This document shows, in pieces, positions 48,430 through 60,149 of a DNA stretch of 64,000 bases; position 1 is the stretch's first letter; each line of letters begins with the position of its first letter. The position numbers and the translations under genes were made by a program. Under the pieces are notes generated by a model, which was not told the origin of the DNA, did not search any database, and saw only the letters and a list, made by a program, of their open reading frames with translations. The stretch comes from Lethocerus indicus. Taxonomy: Eukaryota; Arthropoda; Insecta; Hemiptera; Belostomatidae. The stretch lies in assembly GCA_019843655.1 (NCBI GenBank), contig JACDQD010000003.1, positions 1 to 64,000 of the forward strand, read 5' to 3'.

Positions 48430-50748
48430 AATATTGTTCATACGACCCAATATGGGACAAATTTGCGGAAATTTTCGAAAAAATAAAATTTTCCATTTTC
48501 CAACTTTCCTCTAGAGGGCCCAAAGTATCTCACTTTGATACTAAAGTTGACCCCGAGTATGGGACAAATTTGTGGAAATTTTCGAAAAAATAAAATTTTC
48601 CATTTTCCAACTTTCCTCTACAGGGCCCAAAGTATCTCACTTTGGGACCACTTTGACCCCGAGTATGGGACAAATTTGCGGAAATTTTCGAAAAAATAAA
48701 ATTTTCTATTTTCCAACTTTCCTCTACAGGGCCCAAAGTATCTCACTTTGGGACCACAGTTGACCCCGAGTATGGGACAAATTTGCGGAAATTTTCGAAA
48801 AAATAAAATTTTCCATTTTCCAACTTTCCTCTACAGGGCCCAAAGTATCTCACTTTGGTACCAAAGTTGACCCCCCGAGTATGGGACAAATTTGCGGAAA
48901 TTTTCGAAAAAATAAAATTTTCCATTTTTCAACTTTCCTCTACAGGGCCCAAAGTATCTCACTTTGGGACCACAGTTGACCCCGAGTATGGGACAAATTT
49001 GCGGAAATTTTCCAAAAAAATAAAATTTTCTATTTTCCAACTTTCCTCTACAGGGCCCAAAGTATCTCACTTTGGGACCACAGTTGACCCCCGAGTATGG
49101 GACAAATTTGCGGAAATTTTCGAAAAAATAAAATTTTCCATTTTCCAACTTTCCTCTACAGGGCCCAAAGTATCTCACTTTGGGGCCACAGTTGACCCTG
49201 AGTATGGGACAAATTTGCGGAAATTTTCCAAAAATAAAATTTTCCATTTTCCAACTTTCTCTCTACAGGGCCCAAAGTATCTCACACTTTGGGGCCACAG
49301 TTGACCCCCCGAGTATGGGACAAATTTGCGGAAATTTTCCAAAAAAATAAAATTTTCTATTTTCCAACTTTCCTCTACAGGGCCCAAAGTATCTCATCAC
49401 TTTGGGGCCACAGTTGACCCTGAGTATGGGACAAATTTGCGGAAATTTTGAAAAATAAAATTTTCCATTTTCCAACTTTCCTCTACAGGGCCCAAAGTGT
49501 CTCACTTTGGGGCCACTGTTGACCCTGAGTATGGGACAAATTTGCGGAAATTTTTAAAAAATAAAATTTTCCATTTTCCAACTTTCTCTACAGGGCCCAA
49601 AGTGTCTCACTTTGGGGCCACAGTTGACCCCCCGAGTATGGGACAAATTTGCGGAAATTTTCGAAAAAATAAAATTTTCCATTTTCCAACTTTCCTCTAC
49701 AGGGCCCAAAGTGTCTCACTTTGGGGCCACAGTTGACCCCCCGAGTATGGGACAAATTTGCGGAAATTTTCGAAAAAATAAAATTTTCCATTTTCCAACT
49801 TTCCTCTACAGGGCCCAAAGTATCTCATCACTTTGGGGCCACAGTTGACCCCCGAGTATGGGACAAATTTGCGGAAATTTTCGAAAAAATAAAATTTTCC
49901 ATTTTCCAACTTTCCTCTACAGGGCCCAAAGTGTCTCACTTTGGGGCCACAGTTGACCCCCCGAGTATGGGACAAATTTGCAGAAATTTTCGAAAAATGT
50001 CAAAATTTTCCATTTTCCAACTTTCCTCTACAGGGCCCAAAGTATCTCATCACTTTGGGGCCACAGTTGACCCCCGAGTATGGGACAAATTTGCGGAAAT
50101 TTTCGAAAAAATAAAATTTTCGATTTTTCCAACTTTCCTCTACAGGGCCCAAAGTATCTCACTTTGGGACCACAGTGTGACCCCTGAGTATGGGACAAAT
50201 TTGCGGAAATTTTCGAAAAATAAAATTTTCCATTTTCCAACTTTCTCTAGGGCCCAAAGTATCTCACTTTGGGGCCACAGTTGACCCCCGAGTATGGGAC
50301 AAATTTGCGGAAATTTTCGAAAAAATAAAATTTTCCATTTTCCAACTTTCCTCTACAGGGCCCAAAGTATCTCATCACTTTGGGGCCACAGTTGACCCCC
50401 GAGTATGGGACAAATTTGCGGAAATTTTCGAAAAAATAAAATTTTCCATTTTCCAACTTTCCTCTACAGGGCCCAAAGTATCTCACTTTGGGACCACTAT
50501 GACCAGTATGGGACAAATTTGCGGAAATTTTCGAAAAATAAAATTTTCTATTTTCCAACTTTCCTCTACAGGGCCCAAAGTATCTCACTTTGGGACCACA
50601 GTTGACCCCCGAGTATGGGACAAATTTGCGGAAATTTTCGAAAAAATAAAATTTTCGATTTTCCAACTTTCCTCTACAGGGCCCAAAGTGTCTCACTTTG
50701 GGACCACTGTTGACCCCGAGTATGGGACAAATTTGCGGAAATTTTCAA
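48430..50748. repeat. Satellite B: 108-bp unit, about 22 copies
   Basis: Each unit has GAGTATGGGACAAATTTGCG, GAAATTTTCGAAAAAATAAAA, TTTCCATTTTCCAACTTTCC, TCTACAGGGCCCAAAGTATC and TCACTTTGGGACCACAGTTG. The usual period is 108, exactly 36 codons, so frames stay open over several units on both strands (such as 48831-49247 and 50190-50837) without being genes. Differences are mostly C-run and A-run length and CA/TCA insertions. Confidence 0.95.
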
Positions 50749-52105
50749 AATTACCCGAAGTAATTGTCCCAGCCTACAGCCAAGTAATTTTACCACTTTG
50801 TTATTGGAACGGCCTTCGCGACAAGAATCTGGGTTAGTCGGCGGCCGTTTTACATTAAACTGTTAAATTATTACGGGAATTTATTCGCAGTAATTGCGCA
50901 GTAACGGAACTCGCTCCGTGCACGAGGCGTTTCCGAGTTTTCGCCGCAGTCAGTAGTTGTTAACGACACGGATTAGATGAAGTGAGGAAAACGGTTTTTT
51001 TGACCCCCCCCCCCCTCCAAAAGCTCATTAGTCATTAAAATTTACCGCGAAAGATAATTCAAAATAATTTATACAGCGTATACAATGAATGGTTGACGTT
51101 GCCAATTTGGCAACGGTAATATTCGGCCCAACAGTTTGGACACGTTTTGTACAATTTTTAATATAGCGTTTAATTGCGACGATCCGTGGGTTCGCGAATT
51201 CCCCCACCCCGGGATAATATTCCCGTTTTTCCGGAAAACCCCCAACGAACCGTTTAATTTCACCGACGATATATTTAGAAAAACTCTTTTGCCAATAATT
51301 TCCGTTAATATTTGAAATTAACCGTATACCTCAAATCTCCGTCCGATCGTCTAAAGGAATATAATTTTTATTTTCTCCTACCTTAAAAAAAAAAAACGGC
51401 ATCGAAAATTTTCATATTTCGTGTACTCGATTCAATTTTCAATTCAACTGAAAACAACAAAAAGAAAAACGGCCGTTTTAACGAATGGATCAAGAGATAA
51501 GATGATAACAGGTAGCTCAATCTTGAACTTTTCACTCATATTTTATTCTATAGAAAATTGAGTTTTTCTATAAAAATTTCTGAGTTTTTAAGCCGAATTA
51601 TCCCTCGGTTATGTAAAGGGCGGCCCGAAATTGACGCCAGATTTGAATCTGCCAAAAATAAAGTGCAGTAAAGTCGGCTACTTTATTAAAAAAAAAAAAA
51701 AAAAAAATCCATAAGACAGCCGATAGTTTAGGATTAGTAGAAATTGGGGGGGCGTTAGACAAACAATATTTAAAAAAATAATGATAATTTTGGCAACCCA
51801 CTTTCAGGCCTAAACCGGTTGACGTTTGCCCCAATGCGTTGTTCCATGCATAAACCCTATCCTGTCCAACTTTAGGATTGGATGAAAAATTATTATTTAA
51901 AGGAAAAACTGCGTTTTATCGATTTTGATAAATCTAGACTGCAGTCTATCGCGCTTACGATTCAACCTCGATTATCGACGGAATTTTCGGAAATTTGTAA
52001 AATTTTGAAACACAAACGCTGGATGTAGGGCGGGGGGGGGGCGAGACCCTAGATGGAGGCCGGCACCAGAACAGAAGAGAGATATCAACACAGAATGAGA
52101 GAGAA
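50749..52105. other. Interval with no recognised gene
   Basis: AT-rich with C-runs near 51005 and long A-runs near 51690. Short open frames on the minus strand at 51069-51263 and 51598-51834 have no motif. Confidence 0.5.
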
Positions 52106-52106
52106 T

Positions 52107-52342
<236 letters not shown>

Positions 52343-52392
52343 CAACAAAGCCACAAAGTCGCTACAACACAAATTATTATCTATCGGGTGGG

Positions 52393-52816
52393 GGGGTCGG
52401 CAACTATCAAGTAATTGATTCCACAGCACAACAAGTGGCGTTCGTTGTGCACACTTTTAAGCGCTCAGAAGAGTACGTCCTTTGGGCGCAGATAAGATTC
52501 TTCGATAGCGTTAAAGCAAGTTGTACGCCGTGCAAGCTGTGATTAGAAGCCCTTGAAAGAACGCCAGTTTCGGTACCAGTTTCGCGAAATTCCTGTCGTC
52601 GGGGAATTTTTCGTCGAAAAGACGATGAGCGCTCCGGAGGACTTCCGGTGGAGGAGGTCGACGATGGAATAAAGGCCGTTATTGAAGGAAATTGTACAGA
52701 CAAGCCGAGTGCATCTTATCAGTGCATTCGAAACCGTCCACAGGGCTTATCTGTGCCGTACTCAACAACGCCACTTGTTGTCCGTTGAATTCCGCAATTA
52801 CTTAGTTGCCGACCCC

Positions 52817-52820
<4 letters not shown>
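52393..52820. mobile_element. Complete mariner family 2 MITE (about 425 bp)
   Basis: Left terminus GGGTCGGCAACTATCAAGTAATTG, then CAACAAGTGGCGTTCGTTG; right terminus AACGCCACTTGTTGTCCGTT, GCAATTACTTAGTTGCCGAC. The arms are inverted over about 50 bases. The interior (GATGAGCGCTCCGGAGGACT, TCGACGATGGAATAAAGGCC) is shared with the 20.6, 36.6, 45.3 and 46.2-46.8 kb copies. No intact transposase. Confidence 0.8.

Positions 52821-52874
<54 letters not shown>
52821..52874. repeat. (TA)n microsatellite at the right edge of the MITE
   Basis: About 54 bp of TA starting right after GCCGACCCCCGATA, consistent with insertion into or expansion of a TA target. Confidence 0.95.
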
Positions 52875-52877
<3 letters not shown>

Positions 52878-53089
52878 ACGCAAATGCGCCAGTATATAAA
52901 TATATAAACAGAGATTCACTACATAAAAAGAGAGGGATGGAAACGGAGACGTCGAGGGCATTTTATGCTAAACGAAACTTTCAACGACTGTTTTTAAGCC
53001 GCAATTAAAAAAAGGGGTGAAATTTACATCCCCACCACTTCGACACTGTCGCACAATTCAATCGTTGCACAATTTATCCGACGATAAGA

Positions 53090-53180
53090 ATCTTATCTGT
53101 GCCGAAGATTTACTTTAAAGAGTATGTGAAGGCCACTTGTCGTGCGGTGGAATTCCTCAATTGCTTAGTCGACGAAAGAT
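53090..53180 (-). mobile_element. Diverged mariner family 2 right end
   Basis: CTTATCTGTGCCG, GCCACTTGTCGTGCGGTGGAATTCC, CAATTGCTTAGTCGACGAAAGATATA parallels the 52740-52820 terminus. Confidence 0.5.
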
Positions 53181-53755
53181 ATATTCGAACGTTCCGAAAA
53201 AGAAATTCGGGCTTAAAATTTCTCCCCAAGTACAATTCCAAGACTCGAAATTGCGGACGCCAATTTCAAACGCCGGATTAACCGAAATTAGTCGCAGTGG
53301 CCATATAAACTTCGAAATCTTCCGCTTTTATATTTAGACGGTCCTATCCCTTGCCGGCGTTTGTGGACGTCTGCGAGGGAATCCATATACCTCATCTATA
53401 GCGCGTTGTCTGTCCCCGATACAATAAATATAACTACAGTAATTTATATAGTCAATTAATTGAACGTGGAAATCGGCGGTATAATAAAAAAAAGCCATTC
53501 GTGCAATTCAATTCTCTTTATGCGGAAACGTCTAAATTATTATTATCATTCCTCGGTTAATTGATTCATTCCTCGATTGATTCGGACGGATCTTTCCCAA
53601 TCGCAGTATTTAGGCCCCAGCACTAGTACTTTCGTGTTACAGAATACCCTTAAATAGGTTTGAAGATTTAAGGTTTATTTCAGAAGATTTAAAATATCTG
53701 AGGTAAAATGTCAGCTAATAATTATTTCCCAAAATAGCGGCAATTGACAGGAATT
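53181..53755. other. Interval with no recognised feature
   Basis: AT-rich, with a short ATTATTATTATC run and nothing coding. Confidence 0.5.
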
Positions 53756-53757
53756 GA

Positions 53758-54500
53758 GTTGGGCCACTCCGTCTAATTGGACCGAGTTGTGTCTGATTTT
53801 TGGTGAAACTGTAGCTTAAAGTCCAATTTGAAGATATATCATAGCTGTAGGTAGATTAAAATGAATTCAGATTTAAAATGAATTTAAAAGTCAAAATGTC
53901 GATGCTGGTACCCCCAATAATATGAGTAATTAAAAAAATGTATCCACCGTTTAACAATCCATAAGTGGTCCAAAAAAATGTACGATTTTGAGTCTTAAAG
54001 TCCAACTTAAACATATATCACACTTTAGTAAATGATCTACATTATCCAACATCCGCACGTGCCGCCCAACTGCCAACATAATTCTACTGCACGATGCCGC
54101 CCAACTGCACCATAATTAATTCAGTACAGGATATTTCTGACAAATGATATGTAGGATGGATTCTCCACAACGTGTCAGTCGGGAATGTTGGTGGCTTTTT
54201 GAATATGTAGGATGGAACGAGGTCTTGTGTCCCCCACGAAGTAAAGTCCAGAGCTGTTGGTGGCTTTTTGTGTCGAAGTAAACGAGGTCCTTTAGTCCCT
54301 CTAAAGCGGAGGTGCCTCCATCCCATCTTTCCTGGTAGATTTTCGTCCAATAAGCCCCATATACACATACAACGTATTGTATTGGGCCCGAACTACAACA
54401 CTTACACTACTAAACAGTAAACAGTACCAAAAATGAGACAAACAAAACTCCGTGTCAATCAGTTTTGCGAGTGGAAGTGGACTTTTAAACGGTGGACCTG
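53758..54500 (-). mobile_element. Decayed mariner family 1 element
   Basis: The left part keeps CCGAGTTGTGTCTGATTTTTGG and GTAGCTTAAAGTCCAA. The right part keeps AAAATGAGACA and AAACGGTGGA. The middle holds a minus-strand transposase remnant. Confidence 0.6.
54084..54420 (-). pseudogene. Transposase remnant related to 8920-9156
   Basis: The minus strand reads GLLDENLPGKMGWRHLRF and then GPRLLRHKKPPTALD, GRK and RKDG fragments, the same 'YLDENLPG...KGPRL..KKPPTLDE' sequence as at 8920-9156 but with several frameshifts. Confidence 0.55.
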
Positions 54501-54698
54501 TATTCACGAAATCCTGGAGAGTTGGCGTTATTTGTATTTTTACGCACGTTAAAACGGAATATTCTGAAATGTGTTTATTGCTGACGTCAAAGACCTCGAC
54601 CGATTTACCCCATCGGTTCATCGCCATTCACCTGTAAAAATTAAAACGAATCCAAAGACCTCATTTATGTTATCTTCACCCGAATCCCATTTACGTTA

Positions 54699-54703
<5 letters not shown>

Positions 54704-54761
<58 letters not shown>
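54704..54761. repeat. (TA)n microsatellite
   Basis: About 57 bp. 54762-55010 has no recognised feature. Confidence 0.95.
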
Positions 54762-54763
<2 letters not shown>

Positions 54764-55014
54764 GTACTCAAAAGTAAGTATTATCGACAACTTTCTGCCA
54801 CTTTTCCGGGAAATTTTCCGGACTTCCTGCCATTTTCTCGAAAATTTCGATTTTCGAAAATTTCGAAAAATTACGAACCCAATGGCCGTGTTCCGTCGAC
54901 AGAAATCCAATCTCGATACATTGCAGTATCAATATATAATATATAAGCTGTGATACAACGGCTCGTATTAATATCTGGTATTTTCCTCAGTATTTTAGTC
55001 TCTAGCAAAAATAT

Positions 55015-55225
55015 TCAAATTCCAACCCCCCGCCACCCCCCGGGTATTTTTCCCGCAACCACCGGGTATTTTTCAAAATTTTCAATTCCAACCCCCGCCC
55101 CTCCCCAACCACCGGGTATTTTTCAAAATTTTCAATTCCAACCCCCGCCCCCCCAACGGGTATTTTTCAAAATTTTCAATTCCAACCCCCGCCCCCACCG
55201 GGTATTTTTCAAAATTTTCATTCAA
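55015..55225. repeat. Short tandem repeat of GGGTATTTTTCAAAATTTTC units
   Basis: Four copies of GGGTATTTTTCAAAATTTTC, AATTCCAACCCCCGCCCC with variable C-tracts, about 45-57 bp each. Confidence 0.85.
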
Positions 55226-56130
55226 CCTACTTCATCTCGTCAGAAGAGACAAAGTGCAATATTTTATTAATACCTCCTATAAATATTTATAAAATTATTT
55301 TACGCGCTCGTACGCGCCTCTCGTTTGATACCGTTATCAGCGCGAAGCTGAAAAAGATAAAAAAAAAAAAAAATCGGATAACGCGAACCCACTCCCCCAA
55401 TTCTTATATCGTTCAAACGCCGTCTTCAGTAGCGTCGGGCGCCGGCAAAACTTGTTATATACCTCGTGAGTTATATACGTTCTGTTACCGCCGGTAGAGG
55501 ATGTTACGCCGGCGGTTGTACAACGAAACTGAGATCGAAACTGTAATGTACGTGAGATAAAAAAAAGAAAAACACTATTTGTTATGTCCGAGGGGAAGGA
55601 AATGGCGCAACCTCAACCACCACAACATCCTCCCTTTATTCTTTCCCTTCTTCCCTCCCGGTTTCTAAATAATTGTTCTCCATCCCCGGCCCCCGCCCCC
55701 CGGCCGGATATAAATAAGAGATGAAGAAGGGGAGAGGAATAGATGAAACGTCGGGCCGTATATAGAAGTGATCCTATTCGGAGGGAGACGATTGATTCAG
55801 AGTGCGGCATATCTCAAAATAGATACTGACTCTTAGGCAGAGGGAACAGAGAGATAGAGGGGAGAAAAAGGAAAAAAAAACCTTTTCACGATAATTGCGT
55901 AAAAGCCGCTTCGAAACTGCGATAATTCGCCCGACAAAAAAAGTTTCCGAATTTCCGCTGGCGATCAACAGAAGTAATCGGCTAATTTGAAACCCCCACA
56001 ATTCGTGTACAGCGATACAACAACGGAACAAAGTATTCACACGGTCGCAGTGTTACAGTGTTGTTACTTCCTGTCACTTTCCGGTACTGCCAACAGTGCA
56101 GTAACGATAGTGGGTGACGGCGAAAACGGG
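55226..56130. other. Interval with a solo foldback arm, no recognised gene
   Basis: CCGTCTTCAGTAGCGTCGGG at 55421 is a lone family F arm. 55600-55730 is pyrimidine/C-rich. Open frames lack motifs. Confidence 0.45.
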
Positions 56131-56975
56131 AGCTGTCAGTAGACAGGGAACAGGAGCTCCTGTCCCTGTCTACTCAATACCTCCTGTCTCTGTCTACTGA
56201 CAGCTCCTGTCCCTGTCTACTCCAATACCTCCTGTCCCTGTCTACTCCCAGGACTAATGTCCCTTTCTATTACAATAGCTCCTGTCCCTGACACCTCCTG
56301 TCCCTGATAGCTCCTGTCCCTGTCTACTCCAATACCTCCTGTCCCTGTCTACTCCCAGGACTAATGTCCCTTTCTATTACAATAGCTCCTGTCCCTGACA
56401 CCTCCTGTCCCTGATAGCTCCTGTCCCTGTCTACTCCAATACCTCCTGTCCCTGTCTACTCCAATAGCTCCTGTCCCTGACAGCTCCTGTCCATCTCTAC
56501 TGATAGCTCCTGTCCCTGTCTACTCCAATACCTCCTGTCCCTGTCTACTGACAGCTCCTGTCCCTGACACCTCCTGTCCATCTGTCTACTGACAGCTCCT
56601 GTCCCTGACACCTCCTGTCCCCCTGTCCTGTCTGACAATACTCCTGTCCCTGTCTACTCCACCTCCTGTCCCTGTCCTACTGACAGCTCCTGTCCCTGAC
56701 ACCTCCTGTCCCTGTCTACTGATCCTGTCCCTGTCTACTGACTAGCTCCTGTCCCTGTCCTCCAGACAGCTCCTGTCCTGTCCTGACACCTCTGTCCCTG
56801 TCTACTGACAGCTCCTGTCCCTGACACCTCCTACTCCTGTCCCTGTCCACAATAGCTCCTGTCCCCCTGCGTGTCCCTATCTACTGACAGCTCCTGTCCT
56901 GTCTGATAGCTCTTCCCTGTCCATCTCTACTGTAGCTCCTGTCCCCTGGTCCACTGTCCCTGACACCTCTTGTGA
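56130..56975. repeat. Pyrimidine-rich minisatellite (CTCCTGTCCCTGTCTACT units)
   Basis: About 45 variant units of 18-26 bp built from AGCTCCTGTCCCTGTCTACT, CCAATACCTCCTGTCCC and GACACCTCCTGTCC. A longer block (GACTAATGTCCCTTTCTATT and flanks, about 56245-56300) is duplicated at about 56355. The left edge is a palindrome. Confidence 0.92.
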
Positions 56976-57051
56976 CCAAATTCCCAAACCGAGCGACCTC
57001 CCATGCATTCCATGTTCTCCTAAACGAATCTCCTGATACTTTTCCGACTGA

Positions 57052-57418
57052 CACGAGCTGTCAGCAGTATTTCACATCCGGTCGGCCAAAAGTAATATTC
57101 AACGAATTTACAAAATTGCGCCTCTCCCCGTACACGTTATTCTTTTCGTGACTATCGAGAAAACGGTAAATGTCAGAGGGGCCGACGGACACGAGAAGAA
57201 CACGACGAAACTGTTTCGAAACTTCGAGATCGAGCCGGCTGCGGCGCACAGCTCTCGGGGCCGGATCACGATTTTCGCATCGCGCAATTTTAAAATTTCG
57301 CAATTTGAAACTCTGTTGCGAAATATACGATCGATCTTGGATGAGAATGTCATCGAGGGCCGAGAGAGGAGAGCGAACACAATTGTACTTTCTACAACTT
57401 GTAAGTTCATAATATTTT
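57052..57418 (+). CDS. Weak candidate exon, unknown protein (doublecortin-like resemblance)
   Basis: The plus frame is open from 57052 to a GTAAGT donor at 57419 (ACAACTT/GTAAGT). It encodes VTIEKTVNVRGADGHEKNTT, then SSRGRITIFASRNFKISQFE, TLLRNIRSILDENVIEGRER. 'GRITIFASRNFKISQFETLL' is loosely like the '..VVV..RRFKSFDALL' core of doublecortin domains, but the N-terminal 'YRNGD' part is not seen. GC is higher than its flanks. The minus strand is open as well. Continuation exons are not established. Confidence 0.3.
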
Positions 57419-57429
57419 CAAACTTTCCT

Positions 57430-57605
57430 CTAAAGGGCCACTGTTGGACCCCCCGAGTATGGGACAAATTTGTGGAAATTTTCGAAAAAATAAAAATTTC
57501 CGATTTTCCCAACTTTCCTCTACAGGGCCCAAAGTGTCTCACTTTGGCCACTTTTGACCCCCCGAGTATGGGACAAATTTGTGGAAATTTTCGAAAAAAT
57601 AAGTA
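57430..57605. repeat. One and a half copies of satellite B/C unit
   Basis: GAGTATGGGACAAATTTGTG, GAAATTTTCGAAAAAATAA and CTCTACAGGGCCCAAAGTGT place these with satellite B, 7 kb away. It follows directly after the candidate exon donor. 57606-58270 has no recognised feature. Confidence 0.85.
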
Positions 57606-58274
57606 AATATATTAAACACAAATCGTATTCTGTAAACTACTTTTTGGGCCGAGAATATCGTATTTATTTTCTCGTTCTTCTCGAAATCTTTTCGAAAATT
57701 TTTCCACTCAAAGGTGTATATACGAGTCAAGTGCCGTTATCTTATTCGATAAAAAAAAAAAAAAATAAATAAATTGGAACGTTGATCAATTTCATCAAAA
57801 CTCGACGGAATAAAATAAAAATACTCCGTAGCGAAATTGCAGCACAATTTCTTGTTAAAAATTAATATTGTAAAAGAAAAATGGGTTTGTAAGGGCACGG
57901 TAAATGAATACAATTTTTTTCAAATTTTCATCTAAATAAGGCAATCTCGAAATTTCCTTTTTTCACGACTGTAATTATCGACATTGTAGACCGAAACCGG
58001 CGAGTTTTTCGAAAATTATGAAAATAATAAAAACCCATCTTCTGTTGAAACGGAAATTATAAAACAGAGAACAACGTTGTACGCAACACGTTCGGATACG
58101 TTGGAGAAAAAATACGTTAAAAAGTAGTAAAAAAAATTGTTTAAAACGGGGTGAAAACCGGTGGGTTTTTATGTACAGCTGGATAAAAACTATAAACCCC
58201 TATTACGACAATGGGATTATAAAAAAAGCGGTTTTCAGGCGCAAAATCGGTCCAAAAATGAAGGTTTTTAGGGT

Positions 58275-58425
58275 AAAATCATCCACAGTGCGTCAACACT
58301 GACAGTAGCACAGCGGCGCTACTGAAGATGGCGAACGGCCGAAACCCCGGCAAAGGGGAGACAGAAACAACACAGAAACCCAACCCTTCGCAGACCGCAT
58401 AAAACAGGTCTGTTGAACTGATTGT
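58275..58425. mobile_element. Foldback family F, right half
   Basis: GGCGCTACTGAAGATGGCGA (58314) and GGCCGAAACCCCGGCAAAGG, ending CAGACCGCATAAAACAGGTC. The left arm is missing. CACTGACAGTAGCACAGC precedes it. Confidence 0.65.
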
Positions 58426-58454
58426 AAAAAAACCCTTTACCTTCCTCAGTTGGG

Positions 58455-58519
58455 GACGGTTCATGGCGGCGTTTCCGCTGGACGAAAAACTGGCGATGAA
58501 AACCGATATCTCGCACGGT
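58455..58519 (+). CDS. Weak candidate exon, 65 bp, unknown
   Basis: A strong acceptor (CTTTACCTTCCTCAG) and donor (GTCAGT at 58520) bound an open stretch. In one phase it reads WGRFMAAFPLDEKLAMKTDI-SH. Its phase does not fit directly to the 57052-57418 candidate, so a further exon would be needed. May be chance. Confidence 0.2.
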
Positions 58520-58599
58520 CAGTAATAAACTGACCGATTTGTATCGGAGCTCAGATAACAGACCGATATCCACTCTGTCGTCGACTTCAGTTTCGGACG

Positions 58600-59440
58600 C
58601 CCCCCCCCGAGTGTTTAGGCCTAAAAATGCGGTTTTTAGGCGCGAAATCGGCCCAAAAATACGGTTTTTAGGGCAAAATCGGCTCTGATATGTGGGCTGT
58701 AGGGCCCAAAATGCGGTTTTTAGGCGCGAAATCGGCCCAAAAATACGGTTTTTAGGACAAAATCGGCTCCAATATATGAGGGTTTCAGGGCCGAAAATGC
58801 TGTTTTTATGCGCAAAATCGGCCCAAAAATACGGTTTTTAGGGCAAAATCGGCTCTAATATGTGGTCTCTAGGGCCGAAAATACGATTTTTAGGACAAAA
58901 TCGGCTCCAATATATCAGGGTTTCAAGGCCGAAAATGCTGTTTTTATGCGCAAAATCGGCCCAAAAATACGGTTTTTAGGGCAAAATCGGCTCTAATATG
59001 TGGGCTGTAGGGCCGAAAATGCGGTTTTTAGGCGCAAAATACGGTTTTAGGACAAAATCGGCTCCAATATGTAGGGTTTTAGGGCCGAAAATGCGGTTTT
59101 AGGCGGAAAATCAAAAATGCATTTTTTAGGCAAAATCGGCCCAAAATGCGGTTTTCAGGCGCAAAATCGGCCCGAAAATGCGTTTTAGGGCAAAATCGGC
59201 TCAAAATGTATGGGTTTTAGGGCAAAATCGGCACTAATATGTGGGTTTTAGGCCCGAAAATGCGGTTTTTTGCGCAAAATCAGTTGTAAAACGCGGTTTT
59301 TAGGCGCAAAATCGGACCGAAAATATGATTTTTAGGGCAAAATCGGCTCTAATATGTTGGGTTTTAGGGCAAAATCGAAAATGCGGTTTTAGTTTTAGGC
59401 GCGGCCCCGAAAATGCGGTTTTAGGCGCAAAATCATCCAT
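58600..59440. repeat. Satellite E, block 1 (about 84-bp unit)
   Basis: Units with GGTTTTTAGGCGCAAAATCG, GCCCAAAAATACGGTTTTTA, GGGCAAAATCGGCTC, TAATATGTGGG recur at about 58689, 58772, 58857 and 58995. Isolated matching phrases begin at 58225. Related to array D at 480-1310. Confidence 0.9.
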
Positions 59441-59580
59441 AGTGCCGACAGTGACAGTAACACAGCGCTACTGAAGATGTGGCGAACGGCCGAAACCCGC
59501 CGGTCCGGCAAAAGAACCACAAACCTACGCCGTATTCCAACCCCCTGGCCGACCACAAAACAGTTACGTTAAACGAGGAA
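59440..59580. mobile_element. Foldback family F, right half
   Basis: AGCGCTACTGAAGATGTGGC, GGCCGAAACCCGCCGGTCCG, then CGTATTCCAACCCCCTGGCC and CCACAAAACAGTTACGTTAAA. Inserted at the end of satellite E block 1. Confidence 0.65.
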
Positions 59581-60140
59581 ATAATAGTAATAAAAGCGAC
59601 CGATCAAATATTCCCAACCAACCGGCGTTACTTCCATAATTACTGTACCCTTTTGTAGTACGTAGTAATTTACTTTTATATTGTCTAATATATATCGTTA
59701 GGAGTTCGGTTCGGGAGAGATTTTGGCAGTTTCCCAACGGACGACAACTTCTTTCACTCAATGGAGTTCACCGACCGATGAATGAATGAATGAACTCCTC
59801 AAACAAGCGATATTTCGATGGAAAATTGGCGAGCCCGTCGGAAGGGTTTTTTGCCCTTTCCCTATGGCACTGAGAAAACCAAGAAAACTAAGAACTTTTA
59901 AGAGAACTAGGGAAATTAAAGCAAGAGTCGAATCGAACTGTGGCAGCCAAACTTTCATTATTTTTGAAATATTTTTTTCGTTTCAATACGATTATTCCTC
60001 CTACCTTGAAACGCCGATGTTTCGGGGAGAGTTACCCATTTATATAATTTCAACTCACCTGAAACAAAAAGAAATATAATATATAATATGATGCCGTCAC
60101 GTGATTCAAATGCCACTGCACTGACACTGTGTATTCTACA
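59581..60140. other. Interval between satellite E blocks, no recognised gene
   Basis: Plus frame 59786-60079 (MNELLKQAIFRWKIGEPVGR...) is basic but matches nothing I know. A short (GAAT) run lies at 59778-59795 and a CACGTG at 60097. Confidence 0.35.
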
Positions 60141-60149
60141 AGTTATGTG

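Noticed and set aside
48831..50837. Open frames of 138-215 codons in satellite B and similar ones in satellite C
   Set aside because: They exist because the unit length is a multiple of three. They occur on both strands and in several frames, and units differ by frame-breaking homopolymer indels.
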